Part shown: positions 41,404 through 49,096 of the stretch, piece after piece
How the letters are laid out: each line of letters starts with the position of its first letter
How positions within the stretch are numbered: position 1 is the stretch's first letter
NCBI GenBank assembly: GCA_964451415.1
Contig: CAYVHU010000008.1
Span: forward strand, 1 to 64,000
Direction: 5' to 3'
Length of the DNA: 64,000 nt
DNA from: CAYVHU01 sp964451415
Lineage (GTDB): Bacteria > Pseudomonadota > Alphaproteobacteria > Rhodospirillales > Magnetovibrionaceae
Notes under the pieces: model-generated
Database searches by the model: none
What the model was told of the DNA's origin: nothing
Seen by the model: only the letters and a program-made list of their open reading frames with translations
Translations under genes and position numbers: made by a program

Positions 41404-43011
41404 ATGAAAAGAAAAATATCTGTATTCATCGCTTCCCCCGGCGATCTTTCTGAGGCGCGGGCACTTTTTCTGACTTCAATTCAGCAATTGAACGTTGGCT
41501 TCGGGGACGGTGCCGATATTGAATTCGAGGCACTTTGTTGGGAAAACAATCTGGCTTCCACAGGCCCCCGTGTCCAAAGCGTAATTAATGAAAAGATCGA
41601 CCAGTGCGATGTCTTTATTCTGGCAATGCATCGGCGCTGGGGGCAGGAAGCGACAGATGCGGAACCATACACATCTTATACCGAGGAAGAGTTTCATCGA
41701 GCATTTGAGCGTTGGAAGAAAGAAGAAAAACCTGAAATATTTGTTTTTTTCAAACGTGTAGATACTGCATCAGAAGCAGATCCAGGACCTCAACTCAAAA
41801 AAGTAATGGAATTCAGAAAGCACCTAGAAGAAACAAATCAAGTCTTCTCTCGCGACTTCAACACCGATCAAGACTTTATGGGCGAAATCGATAACCATCT
41901 TCGTGCCTATGCAAAGGGCGAGCTGCCTAAAACCAAAAATAAAGAAAAAACTCTCGTCCTCCCTATGGAAGCATTACAAGAGGTGGAAAAAGCAAAGGCC
42001 CTTGTTAAGCGGAAAATAAAAGACGCAGAAGATGCACGGGATGCAGAAAAAAAGGCTTTTCTAAAAATAGAGGCTCTGCAACTTCAGATAGCAGAAGATG
42101 CAGCACGTTTATCCAAAGACGGAAAGGTTGAATTCGCCCGACAGAAATTCGCGGGACTTGCGGTCGAAACAACAAACATCAACATTCTATACCTAGCCTA
42201 TGAGTTCTATGAACGAACGGGTGATTTAGATTCTGCATTTGCTGTTTTGGAAAAATGGCTAAGACACAGTGGAGCAGACAATAAATCACCTGAAACGGCA
42301 AGTGCGTATGGAAACCTCGGAGCCCTGTATTATACCCAAGGCGATCTTCCACGCGCCGAGGAAATGCATCAAAAATCCTTGGAAATTAATGAAGCGTTAG
42401 GCCACAAAGCGGGCATGGCAAATGCTTATGAAAACCTCGGAGCCCTGCATTATACCCAAGGCGATTTTACACGCGCCGAGAAAATGTTCCAAAAGGCCTT
42501 GGAGATCAATGAAGCGCTAGGCCGCAAAGCGGACATGGCACATGCTTATGGAAACCTCGGAGCCCTGTATTATACCCAAGGCGACCTTCCACGCGCCGAG
42601 GAAATGCAACAAAAATCCCTGGAAATTAATGAAGCGTTAGACCACAAAGAGGGCATGGCAAATGCTTATGGAAGCCTCGGCAACCTGTATTATACTCAAG
42701 GCGATCTTACACGCGCCGAGAAAATGTTCCAAAAGGCCTTGGCCATCGATAAAGCGTTAGGCCGCAAAGTGGGCATAGCAGCTTCTTATAGCAACCTCGG
42801 CAGCCTGTATTATACCCAAGGCGATCTTACACGCGCCGAGAAAATGCATCAAAAGGCCTTGGCCATCCATAAAGCGTTAGGCCACAAAGTGGGCATGGCA
42901 GCTTGTTATCACAACCTCGGCATCTTGTATCGCGCCCAAGGCGATTTTGCACGCACCGAGGAAATGCAAAAAAAGGCCTTGGCCATCAATGAAGCGTTAG
43001 GCCGCCAATAG
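41404..43011 (+). CDS. DUF4062 domain protein with coiled coil and TPR array
   Basis: A 535-residue protein with no assigned function. Residues ~1-100 match DUF4062 (KRKISVFIASPGDLSEAR; IDQCDVFILAMHRRWG; SYTEEEFHRA), a domain usually placed in front of NTPase or repeat modules. Residues ~180-240 are a charged helix, probably coiled coil. From ~299 to the end lie six 40-residue tetratricopeptide repeats of the kinesin-light-chain type, each with NLG.LYYTQGDL and RAE.M.QKAL. The ATG at 41404 has AGGGAAACC before it. The DNA is richer in A+T than its neighbours, and the gene separates the peroxiredoxin from rnhA, so it looks acquired. A sensing or defence role is inference only. Confidence 0.75.
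   Translation: MKRKISVFIASPGDLSEARALFLTSIQQLNVGFGDGADIEFEALCWENNLASTGPRVQSVINEKIDQCDVFILAMHRRWGQEATDAEPYTSYTEEEFHRAFERWKKEEKPEIFVFFKRVDTASEADPGPQLKKVMEFRKHLEETNQVFSRDFNTDQDFMGEIDNHLRAYAKGELPKTKNKEKTLVLPMEALQEVEKAKALVKRKIKDAEDARDAEKKAFLKIEALQLQIAEDAARLSKDGKVEFARQKFAGLAVETTNINILYLAYEFYERTGDLDSAFAVLEKWLRHSGADNKSPETASAYGNLGALYYTQGDLPRAEEMHQKSLEINEALGHKAGMANAYENLGALHYTQGDFTRAEKMFQKALEINEALGRKADMAHAYGNLGALYYTQGDLPRAEEMQQKSLEINEALDHKEGMANAYGSLGNLYYTQGDLTRAEKMFQKALAIDKALGRKVGIAASYSNLGSLYYTQGDLTRAEKMHQKALAIHKALGHKVGMAACYHNLGILYRAQGDFARTEEMQKKALAINEALGRQ
42298..43011 (+). repeat. 120-bp tandem repeat (six units) encoding TPRs
   Basis: Units begin at 42298, 42418, 42538, 42658, 42778 and 42898, each 120 bp with high DNA identity. 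The last is cut short by a TAG at 43009-43011. Repeat-like sequence (AACATGGCA) continues just after the stop. Confidence 0.95.
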
Positions 43012-43072
43012 AACATGGCAAGAGATGACGCACTCACCTGAAAAATCATTGTTTTTGAATTCAACTCAGGAC

Positions 43073-43531
43073 TTACAGCCTTTGAGCATCCTTGAATTGT
43101 TTGACGGCCAGACACGCCAGTTCGTCGGCGCGCTCATTGCCCGGGTGTCCGGCGTGGCCCTTGACCCAGTGCCATTCTATATTGTGACTAGCCAGCGCCT
43201 GGTCCAGGCGTTGCCATAAATCCTGGTTCTTGACCGGTTTTTTGGCCGCCGTCCTCCAGCCGTTTTTCTTCCAGCCGTGAATCCATTTGGTGATGCCGTC
43301 CTTCACGTAAGTACTGTCGGTATGCAGACGCACCAGCCCCACGGACCGCTTGATTTCCTCAAGGGCCATGATCGCGGCCATCAGTTCCATGCGGTTGTTG
43401 GTGGTCTGTGGTTCGCTATCGGACAGCTCTTTTTGCGTATCATTCCAGCGCATCACCACACCCCAGCCACCGGGGCCGGGGTTGCCGCTGCACGCTCCGT
43501 CGGTAAAAATATCAATCGTGTCTTGTGTCAT
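43073..43531 (-). CDS. rnhA: Ribonuclease HI
   Basis: RNase HI degrades the RNA of RNA-DNA hybrids. The 152-residue protein keeps all four acidic catalytic residues: Asp in FTDGACSGNPGPGG, Glu in NRMELMAAI, Asp in LHTDSTYVKDGI, and Asp in GNERADELA. A basic protrusion (HGWKKNGWRTAAKKP) is typical of the E. coli type. It follows thrB on the leftward strand with a 6-bp gap, an order conserved in alphaproteobacteria. The DUF4062 gene converges on it from the left. Confidence 0.97.
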   Translation of the reverse strand: MTQDTIDIFTDGACSGNPGPGGWGVVMRWNDTQKELSDSEPQTTNNRMELMAAIMALEEIKRSVGLVRLHTDSTYVKDGITKWIHGWKKNGWRTAAKKPVKNQDLWQRLDQALASHNIEWHWVKGHAGHPGNERADELACLAVKQFKDAQRL

Positions 43532-43537
43532 GAACGC

Positions 43538-44500
43538 TCAATCCAACCCGTAAGCACCCGGTCCCAAGACCGCGCGGTGAAAGCGAAGTTTGCGAACATA
43601 CTCCATCGGGTCCTTGGGCGTCACCAGTGCATCTTGCGGGGTATTCAGCCAATCGAAAAGCCGCGTCAGCAAAAACCGCATCGCCGCCCCGCGCGCGAGG
43701 ATCGGCAACGCCGCCATTTCCTCCGCACTGAGCGGACGCACCTTGGCATAGGCCCTCAGCATCCGGCGCGCCTTGGTGACGTTGAAGCTGCCATCGAGCT
43801 CGAAACACCAGGCGTTGAGGCAGATGGCCACATCCAGAGCCAACACGTCGTGACATGCAAAATAGAAATCAATAAAGCCCGACAAGGTTTGACCGCGAAA
43901 AAAAACGTTGTCGGGAAAAAGATCGGCATGAATGATCCCGGCGGGAAGGTCTCGCGGCCATTGGTCTTCCAACGCGTCCAGTTCGGCTTCCAATTCCGCC
44001 GTAATACCCGCGATCACGTCGTCGGCGCGGCCTTGGCACGACGCCAGCAGGCCGCGCCAGCTTGAAACGCCCAACGCATTTTTGCGCCCAAGCGGAAAGT
44101 CCGTTCCCGCGAGATGCATTTCCGCCAGACCCCGCCCCAGTTCCCCCATATGAAAGGGATGGATCTTGCGCGGCCACATCCCGTTCAAAAACGTAACGAT
44201 GGCGGCGGGCTTGCCGCTCAGTTCCTTCAGCACCGCGCCGTCCCTGGCATGCACCGGTTGGGGACAAGGCGTGCCCTTTTTTGCCAGATGTTCGATCAAT
44301 CCCAGAAAAAACGGCAGGTCCGCCGGATCGACGCGTTTTTCATACAGCGTGAGGATGAAAATTCCGCGTTGCGTGACCAACTGGAAATTGGAGTTCTCCA
44401 CCCCTTCGGCGATGCCCTTGCACGCCAGGACCTCGCCCAAGTCGAAACCTTTCGCAAAAGTGCTCAAATCGTCGTCGGAAACTGCGGTGTATACGGCCAT
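43538..44500 (-). CDS. thrB: Homoserine kinase (type II)
   Basis: This homoserine kinase belongs to the aminoglycoside-phosphotransferase fold rather than the GHMP type and makes O-phosphohomoserine for ThrC. The 320-residue protein starts MAVYTAVSDDDLS and has the nucleotide fold; IIHADLFPDNVFF (~residue 195) is the catalytic loop with Asp and Asn, and GFIDFYFACHD provides the metal-binding Asp. It precedes rnhA by 6 bp on the leftward strand, and its partner gene thrC lies at 35 kb. Confidence 0.95.
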   Translation of the reverse strand: MAVYTAVSDDDLSTFAKGFDLGEVLACKGIAEGVENSNFQLVTQRGIFILTLYEKRVDPADLPFFLGLIEHLAKKGTPCPQPVHARDGAVLKELSGKPAAIVTFLNGMWPRKIHPFHMGELGRGLAEMHLAGTDFPLGRKNALGVSSWRGLLASCQGRADDVIAGITAELEAELDALEDQWPRDLPAGIIHADLFPDNVFFRGQTLSGFIDFYFACHDVLALDVAICLNAWCFELDGSFNVTKARRMLRAYAKVRPLSAEEMAALPILARGAAMRFLLTRLFDWLNTPQDALVTPKDPMEYVRKLRFHRAVLGPGAYGLD

Positions 44501-44510
44501 GGAGAGGGTC

Positions 44511-44539
44511 TTCGTCTCTATCGGGGTTGGGACTATAAT
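44511..44539 (+). promoter_or_regulatory. Candidate promoter of the peptidoglycan-binding repeat protein
   Basis: A perfect TATAAT at 44534-44539 follows the weak -35 TTCGTC (44511-44516) by 17 bp. The gene's ATG is at 44590. Confidence 0.4.
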
Positions 44540-44589
44540 AGCGCGCTGCTCATACTATGCTATTGCCGGAATAAACATAAGGATTGGAA

Positions 44590-46302
44590 ATGCGCCCGAC
44601 AATGCACCTCCGATTGCATACGGTGGGGCCGCTCATTGCCTTCATCGGTGTTTTGGGGATCGCCTTTGCCGGGCTCAACGACGCGCATGGTACGCCGGAG
44701 CCTTCCGCAAACACGCCCGCCCCCCTTGCGTACCGTACCTTTCCCGCCGCTCTCGTGCGTCAAATTCAACACGCGTTGAGCCGCCAGGGTTTCTATCTGG
44801 GGCCCGTCAACGGGCTCTACGGCGCACGCACGGCGGCTGCGATTCGCGCCTATCAGACCAGCGCCGAATACCCCGTGGTGGATGGCCTGCCCTCGCCGCA
44901 ACTGGCCCTTGATTTAAAAACGAACGGCCAGATCGGACGCCTTTTGTCCACTTTGGAAAAATCCCGCACCGCCACCGTCAAAGCCGCACGAACCGCGTTG
45001 CTGTCGCACCCGCAAACGCGCGCGCTGATCGAAGACAAGCCCCCCTTGGTCAACGCGCCCTTGAATATCAAGGCCTGCCTTGCCATGCCAACCCCGCGTT
45101 GCCTTTTGCAAGAAGCCGTCGCCAGCGCACGCGACATCGAAAAACCGCAAATGCGCGATTGGGCCCTGGGTGAAATTCTCGTCGCCCAGGCCCGCGCCGG
45201 ACTCGCCGCCGAGGCCATGGTCACGACACGGCGTATTCACGACCCCCGCCTGATCATGGTGGCGCTGCGCAACATCGCCAACGCCCAGGCCGAAACGGGA
45301 CGCGCCGCAGACGCCCTGAAGGCTGTGGACATGATCCCCGACGAAGCCCAACAGATCGAAGCCACCCTTGCCATCGCCGCCATTTATGCACGCCGGGACC
45401 ACACCGAAGACGTCGCCGTGATCGCCGCGCGTCTGGAAAGGAATATGGTCCACCTGAAGTCCCCCCTTGCCAAAATCGCCGCGCGCACCCGCATGGCCGT
45501 TATTTTGCATCGCGCCGGGCTGCGCGCAAAAGCGCAAATCACCCTGCGCACGGCCAACACCTTGAGCACAAACCTTCCCCCCGGTCAAAAACGCGACAAG
45601 GCGCTGCGCTATCTCGCGGCAGCCTATGGGGAAACCGGAAACCCCACCAAAGAGCTCGCCCTGCTCAAGGGGTTCAAAACGGGCTCCGACGACACGCCGA
45701 AACTGATCGCCAGCGCCGTGAGACTGGCGCAAAATGGCGATGCAAAACGGGCCTTGATCACCGCCGACAGCATCGAAGCCGTGCGCTACCGTGCCTTGGT
45801 TCTGGCACGCATCGCCGCATATCAAGTACGTGCAGACGACGCCAAAAAAGCGCGCACCACCTTGGACAAGGCGCAACGCGCGGCGCGCTCCATCCGTTTT
45901 CCCTACGCCCGGGCCTATGCCTTGTCGCGCATCGCACTCGTCTTCGACAAGCTCGACCTTGGCGCCGCCCTGTCCACAGCCCAGCACATTCGCGATAAGC
46001 GCCTCAAGGCGCAGACTCTGTGGACCATCGCCGACGCGCGCTTGCGTGGTGGCGACAAAGAAGGCGCCCAACGCGCCAAGGCCGCAGCGAAAACCGCCAC
46101 CGCCGACATCCACAGCCCCTTTTCCCGGGTGTGGATGCTGAGCACCGTTGCCGAAGGTCGCGCCCGCCACCAAGAACCCGGCCCGGCGCGAACCCTTTTT
46201 CGCCGCGCTCTGAACGCGGCCGCAACCCTCACCCACCCATGGGCGCGCGCCCGGGCATTCGCCAAGGTCGCCGCCACCTTGAACGCCCTGAATACGCGTT
46301 AA
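44590..46302 (+). CDS. Exported protein with peptidoglycan-binding domain and helical repeats
   Basis: A 570-residue protein with an N-terminal hydrophobic segment (HTVGPLIAFIGVLGIAFAG), so it is probably secreted or anchored. Residues ~45-110 match a PG_binding_1 domain (LSRQGFYLGPVNGLYGARTAAAI). The rest, ~160-570, is a chain of helical repeats with Ala-Arg-rich units such as IANAQAETGRAADAL, like TPR-family repeats. The ATG at 44590 follows AAGGATT; a TTG at 44584 is less likely. It diverges from thrB and stands alone. A scaffold at the cell wall is a reasonable inference; no enzyme motif is seen. Confidence 0.72.
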   Translation: MRPTMHLRLHTVGPLIAFIGVLGIAFAGLNDAHGTPEPSANTPAPLAYRTFPAALVRQIQHALSRQGFYLGPVNGLYGARTAAAIRAYQTSAEYPVVDGLPSPQLALDLKTNGQIGRLLSTLEKSRTATVKAARTALLSHPQTRALIEDKPPLVNAPLNIKACLAMPTPRCLLQEAVASARDIEKPQMRDWALGEILVAQARAGLAAEAMVTTRRIHDPRLIMVALRNIANAQAETGRAADALKAVDMIPDEAQQIEATLAIAAIYARRDHTEDVAVIAARLERNMVHLKSPLAKIAARTRMAVILHRAGLRAKAQITLRTANTLSTNLPPGQKRDKALRYLAAAYGETGNPTKELALLKGFKTGSDDTPKLIASAVRLAQNGDAKRALITADSIEAVRYRALVLARIAAYQVRADDAKKARTTLDKAQRAARSIRFPYARAYALSRIALVFDKLDLGAALSTAQHIRDKRLKAQTLWTIADARLRGGDKEGAQRAKAAAKTATADIHSPFSRVWMLSTVAEGRARHQEPGPARTLFRRALNAAATLTHPWARARAFAKVAATLNALNTR

Positions 46303-46378
46303 TCTTATTGTGCCGCGGGCGAGGCTTCAGTAGAGTGCCTTGACATCACACACATCCCAACCGCCGGAGACCACCCCC

Positions 46379-46618
46379 ATGGAAAAGCCCGTTTGCGTGC
46401 AAAAAGAACCGTTTGCCGTCGATGTCGAAGAAGGCAAGACCTATTACTACTGCACCTGCGGCAAAAGTGGGACGCAACCCTTTTGCGACGGCACGCACGA
46501 AGGCAGTTCCTTCCAGCCCCAGGCGTGGACGGCGGAAAAGTCCGCCACAACGTATTTCTGCGGGTGCCGGGCTTCCGCGAACGCGCCGTTGTGCGACGGC
46601 GCACACAAAAACCTTTAA
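46379..46618 (+). CDS. Double CDGSH iron-sulfur protein (copy 1)
   Basis: A 79-residue protein with two CDGSH-type 2Fe-2S sites: CTCGKSGTQPFCDGTH (~25-40) and CGCRASANAPLCDGAH (~61-76). Each has the three-Cys, one-His ligand pattern. Such proteins are redox or cluster-transfer factors. About 72 of 79 residues are identical to the second copy at 53.5 kb. Translation from the ATG at 46379 is supported by GGAG upstream. It is followed after 20 bp by a lipoprotein gene. There is no membrane segment. Confidence 0.92.
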   Translation: MEKPVCVQKEPFAVDVEEGKTYYYCTCGKSGTQPFCDGTHEGSSFQPQAWTAEKSATTYFCGCRASANAPLCDGAHKNL

Positions 46619-46638
46619 GAAAGCCGGAGAGCTTTGAT

Positions 46639-47196
46639 ATGAAGAAACGGCGTGGGTCTTATCTTTCGTTTCCGGCCATTCTGGGCCTTGCGCTGATGGG
46701 TTTGAGTGCGTGTTCCACGACCAAAACGACCGTCTCGCGCCCCTGTCCGAAAATCCTCATTCCCAAAGACGCGGCGAAGCTGACCCACTTCAAAGCGGGT
46801 TCGGGACACGCCATTATCGATGTGACGGATACGCAAACCGTCTCCGGGTTCGCTCATGCGTGTTCCTACCAGCTGAATGACGCCGGGGAGGGCGAGGTAA
46901 CCGTCCAACTGGCCCCGACCATTACCTCGGTGCGCGGCCCCGCCAATACCACCAAACGTGCGAATTTCGAGTATTTCATCGCCATCGTTGATGGAAAAAA
47001 ACGCATCCTTGAGAAGGCACGTTTCCCCGTCACAATCCCCTTTGTGAACAACGTGACCCGCGTGCAGTGGCAGCGTAAAGACCCCGTCGTCATGCACATC
47101 CCCCTCAAAGCCGGCCAAAGCGGTGCGGACTTCACCGTCTTTGTCGGTTTGCAACTCACACGTGACGAACTGAATTTCGTGCGCCGTACCCGCTAA
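46639..47196 (+). CDS. Putative lipoprotein of unknown function
   Basis: A 185-residue protein with a lipoprotein signal: basic start KKRRGSYLS, hydrophobic core AILGLALMGL, and lipobox LSAC with the acylated Cys at residue 25. The mature part has strand-rich sequence, Asp/Thr-rich segments and a paired-Cys possibility (CPKIL and CSYQL). No catalytic motif is recognisable. GGAG lies upstream of the ATG at 46639, 20 bp after the CDGSH gene, so the two may share a transcript. The end is 108 bp before the glycine riboswitch. Confidence 0.75.
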   Translation: MKKRRGSYLSFPAILGLALMGLSACSTTKTTVSRPCPKILIPKDAAKLTHFKAGSGHAIIDVTDTQTVSGFAHACSYQLNDAGEGEVTVQLAPTITSVRGPANTTKRANFEYFIAIVDGKKRILEKARFPVTIPFVNNVTRVQWQRKDPVVMHIPLKAGQSGADFTVFVGLQLTRDELNFVRRTR

Positions 47197-47226
47197 AATT
47201 ATCTTGTTTCCTCCGTTTTGAAGGCG

Positions 47227-47254
47227 TTGACCTGTCGCGTCGGTCGTCTACAAT
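47227..47254 (+). promoter_or_regulatory. Candidate promoter of the glycine cleavage operon
   Basis: TTGACC (47227-47232) and TACAAT (47249-47254) are separated by 16 bp. They lie ~50 bp upstream of the riboswitch. Confidence 0.55.
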
Positions 47255-47303
47255 GGCGGCCACGAACGTGGATATTTCAAATACCCCTCGATCAAAGCCG
47301 CCA

Positions 47304-47509
47304 CGGGAGAGACCGGTTGAACCTTTTGGGGAGAAACCGGCGCCGAAGGAGCAACCGCCCCGGAAACTCTCAGGCAAAAGGACCGTGATGGCGACGAGGC
47401 TCTGGAAAGCAGGTGAAGGTGAAAGCCTTCCCTCACCGAAGATGTAACCCGGATTTAGCGCCTTTCTTTCGGCGCCGGGGAATCTTTCAGGTTCCGTGAC
47501 AGAGTGGGG
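47304..47509 (+). promoter_or_regulatory. Tandem glycine riboswitch
   Basis: Two glycine aptamers lie in a row in the 364-bp gap before gcvT. The first shows CGGGAGAGACCGG at 47304, GCGCCGAAGGAGCAA in the middle and ACTCTCAGGCAAAAGGACCG at its end (about 47370-47388). The second runs from about GACGAGGCTCTGGAAAGC to TTTCAGGTTCCGTGACAGAG and GGGG at 47509, with CACCGAAGATGTAACCC between. Such riboswitches turn the gcv genes on when glycine is high. Only the expression switch downstream of the second aptamer is not obvious. Confidence 0.93.
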
Positions 47510-47560
47510 CAGTTTTGGCCATTGGGCCTGTAGAACTGCTCTTAGATGTCAGGGAATTTT

Positions 47561-48682
47561 ATGCCAGAAACAAACACCACCTTGCTCACCACACCGCTGG
47601 ATGCTCTGCACCGTGAATATGGTGCCAAAATGGTCCCGTTTGCGGGCTATGCCATGCCCGTGCAATACCCCAAGGGCATTTTGAAAGAACACCTGCACAC
47701 CCGTCAAAGCGCATCCTTGTTCGACGTTTCGCACATGGGCCAGGCGTTCTTGAAAGGCAAAGACGCCGCCGAGGCGTTCGAGGCCCTGGTGCCCGGCGAT
47801 TACCAAAACCTGCCCGAAGGCAAAACCCGTTACACCGTGCTGCTCAATGAAAAGGGCGGCATCTTGGACGATCTGATGGCAACCCGGATCGAAGGCGGGC
47901 TGTATCTGGTGGTCAACGCCGCGTGCAAGGCCCAGGACTTTGCCCACATCGAAGCGGGCACGCAGGGCAAGGCCACCCTTGAAATTCTTGAGGACCGGGC
48001 ATTGCTGGCCATACAAGGCCCCAAGGCGGGCGAGGTGCTGGCGCGGCTGGCCCCGCAAACCACCGATATGCTGTTCATGATGTTTCGCGAAGTGGACATT
48101 GCCGGCATCGCCTGCTTCGCCACGCGTTCGGGCTATACCGGCGAAGACGGATTTGAAATTTCCGTCCCCGCAAGCCGCGCCGAAGAACTGGCCCGCGCCC
48201 TTTTGGCCGAGCCGGAAGTCGAACCGGCGGGTCTGGGCGCACGCGACAGCCTGCGTCTGGAAGCAGGCCTTTGCCTTTACGGCCATGACATCACCACCGA
48301 GACGACCCCCATTGAGGCCGATCTGAAATGGGTGGTGAACAAACAACGCCGTGAAGACGGCGGCTTCCCAGGCGCCGATATCATTTTGAACCAGTTGAAA
48401 ACCGGCACCGCACGTCGGCGCGTGGGCATCGTGGCGAACGGGCGCGCCCCTGCACGTGAAGGCGTGGAGGTCCAGGACTTGGACGGCAATTCCATCGGAA
48501 ACATTACCAGCGGCGGCTTCGGCCCGTCGTTCGGCGGTCCGATAGCCATGGGGTACCTCGCCAGCGCCTTCGCCGCGCCGGGAACGCCGGTCAACCTGAT
48601 CGTACGCAACAAGGCTTTGGCGGCCAAGGTCGTCAAGATGCCGTTCGTTGCCCAACGCTATAAAACCAAACCCTCTTCGTAA
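47561..48682 (+). CDS. gcvT: Aminomethyltransferase (glycine cleavage T protein)
   Basis: GcvT releases ammonia from the aminomethyl-lipoyl H protein and makes 5,10-methylene-THF. The protein has 373 residues from the ATG at 47561, which follows CAGGGAA; an ATG at 47546 is less well placed. It opens with TPLDALHREYGAKMVPFAGY, keeps LFDVSHMGQ, and has the catalytic-region motif RSGYTGEDGFEI. It heads a gcvT-gcvH-gcvPA-gcvPB operon under a glycine riboswitch. Spacing to gcvH is 21 bp. Confidence 0.97.
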   Translation: MPETNTTLLTTPLDALHREYGAKMVPFAGYAMPVQYPKGILKEHLHTRQSASLFDVSHMGQAFLKGKDAAEAFEALVPGDYQNLPEGKTRYTVLLNEKGGILDDLMATRIEGGLYLVVNAACKAQDFAHIEAGTQGKATLEILEDRALLAIQGPKAGEVLARLAPQTTDMLFMMFREVDIAGIACFATRSGYTGEDGFEISVPASRAEELARALLAEPEVEPAGLGARDSLRLEAGLCLYGHDITTETTPIEADLKWVVNKQRREDGGFPGADIILNQLKTGTARRRVGIVANGRAPAREGVEVQDLDGNSIGNITSGGFGPSFGGPIAMGYLASAFAAPGTPVNLIVRNKALAAKVVKMPFVAQRYKTKPSS

Positions 48683-48703
48683 GCCAGAAACAGGACCGAA
48701 ATC

Positions 48704-49078
48704 ATGAGCGTCAAATTCACCACCGATCACGAATGGGTCGCCGTCGAAGGCGACATCGCCACCGTGGGCATCACCGATTACGCACGGGAACAACTGGGCG
48801 ATCTGGTATTCATCGAAGTGCCGGAGGCGGGCCGCAATCTTTCCAAGGGCGACGAGGCGGCGGTGGTCGAATCCGTCAAAGCCGCCAGCGAAGTCTACAC
48901 CCCGCTCAGCGGCAAAATCACCGCAGGCAACGCCGCCATCGCCGACGACCCCACCGCCGTATCCGGCGCACCGGGCGGTGATGGCTGGTTTTTTAAAATT
49001 AAAATGAGCACCGCATCCGAACTGGACGACTTGATGGACGCCGACGCCTACAAGGCTTATGTGGACGCCCTGGACTGA
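48704..49078 (+). CDS. gcvH: Glycine cleavage system H protein
   Basis: The lipoyl carrier of the glycine cleavage system, 124 residues, the usual length. FTTDHEWVAVEGDIATVGIT is the family N-terminus. The lipoylated Lys lies in VVESVKAASEVYTPLSG near residue 62. It shuttles the aminomethyl group from the P protein (gcvPA/gcvPB) to GcvT. GGACC and an AGGACCGAAATC leader precede the ATG. gcvPA follows by 18 bp. Confidence 0.97.
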   Translation: MSVKFTTDHEWVAVEGDIATVGITDYAREQLGDLVFIEVPEAGRNLSKGDEAAVVESVKAASEVYTPLSGKITAGNAAIADDPTAVSGAPGGDGWFFKIKMSTASELDDLMDADAYKAYVDALD

Positions 49079-49096
49079 TTTAAGGACTGCCGGACC

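Noticed and set aside
42298..43011. Possible CRISPR array from regularly spaced repeats
   Set aside because: Units are contiguous 120-bp coding repeats without spacers and translate as TPRs.
44914..46236. A 440-codon leftward frame opposite the peptidoglycan-binding protein gene
   Set aside because: It is the complement of a high-GC coding gene, Gly/Ala/Arg-rich, with no domain or ribosome site.
47549..48793. A 414-codon leftward frame opposite gcvT and gcvH
   Set aside because: It mirrors well-identified genes and has no recognisable protein features.
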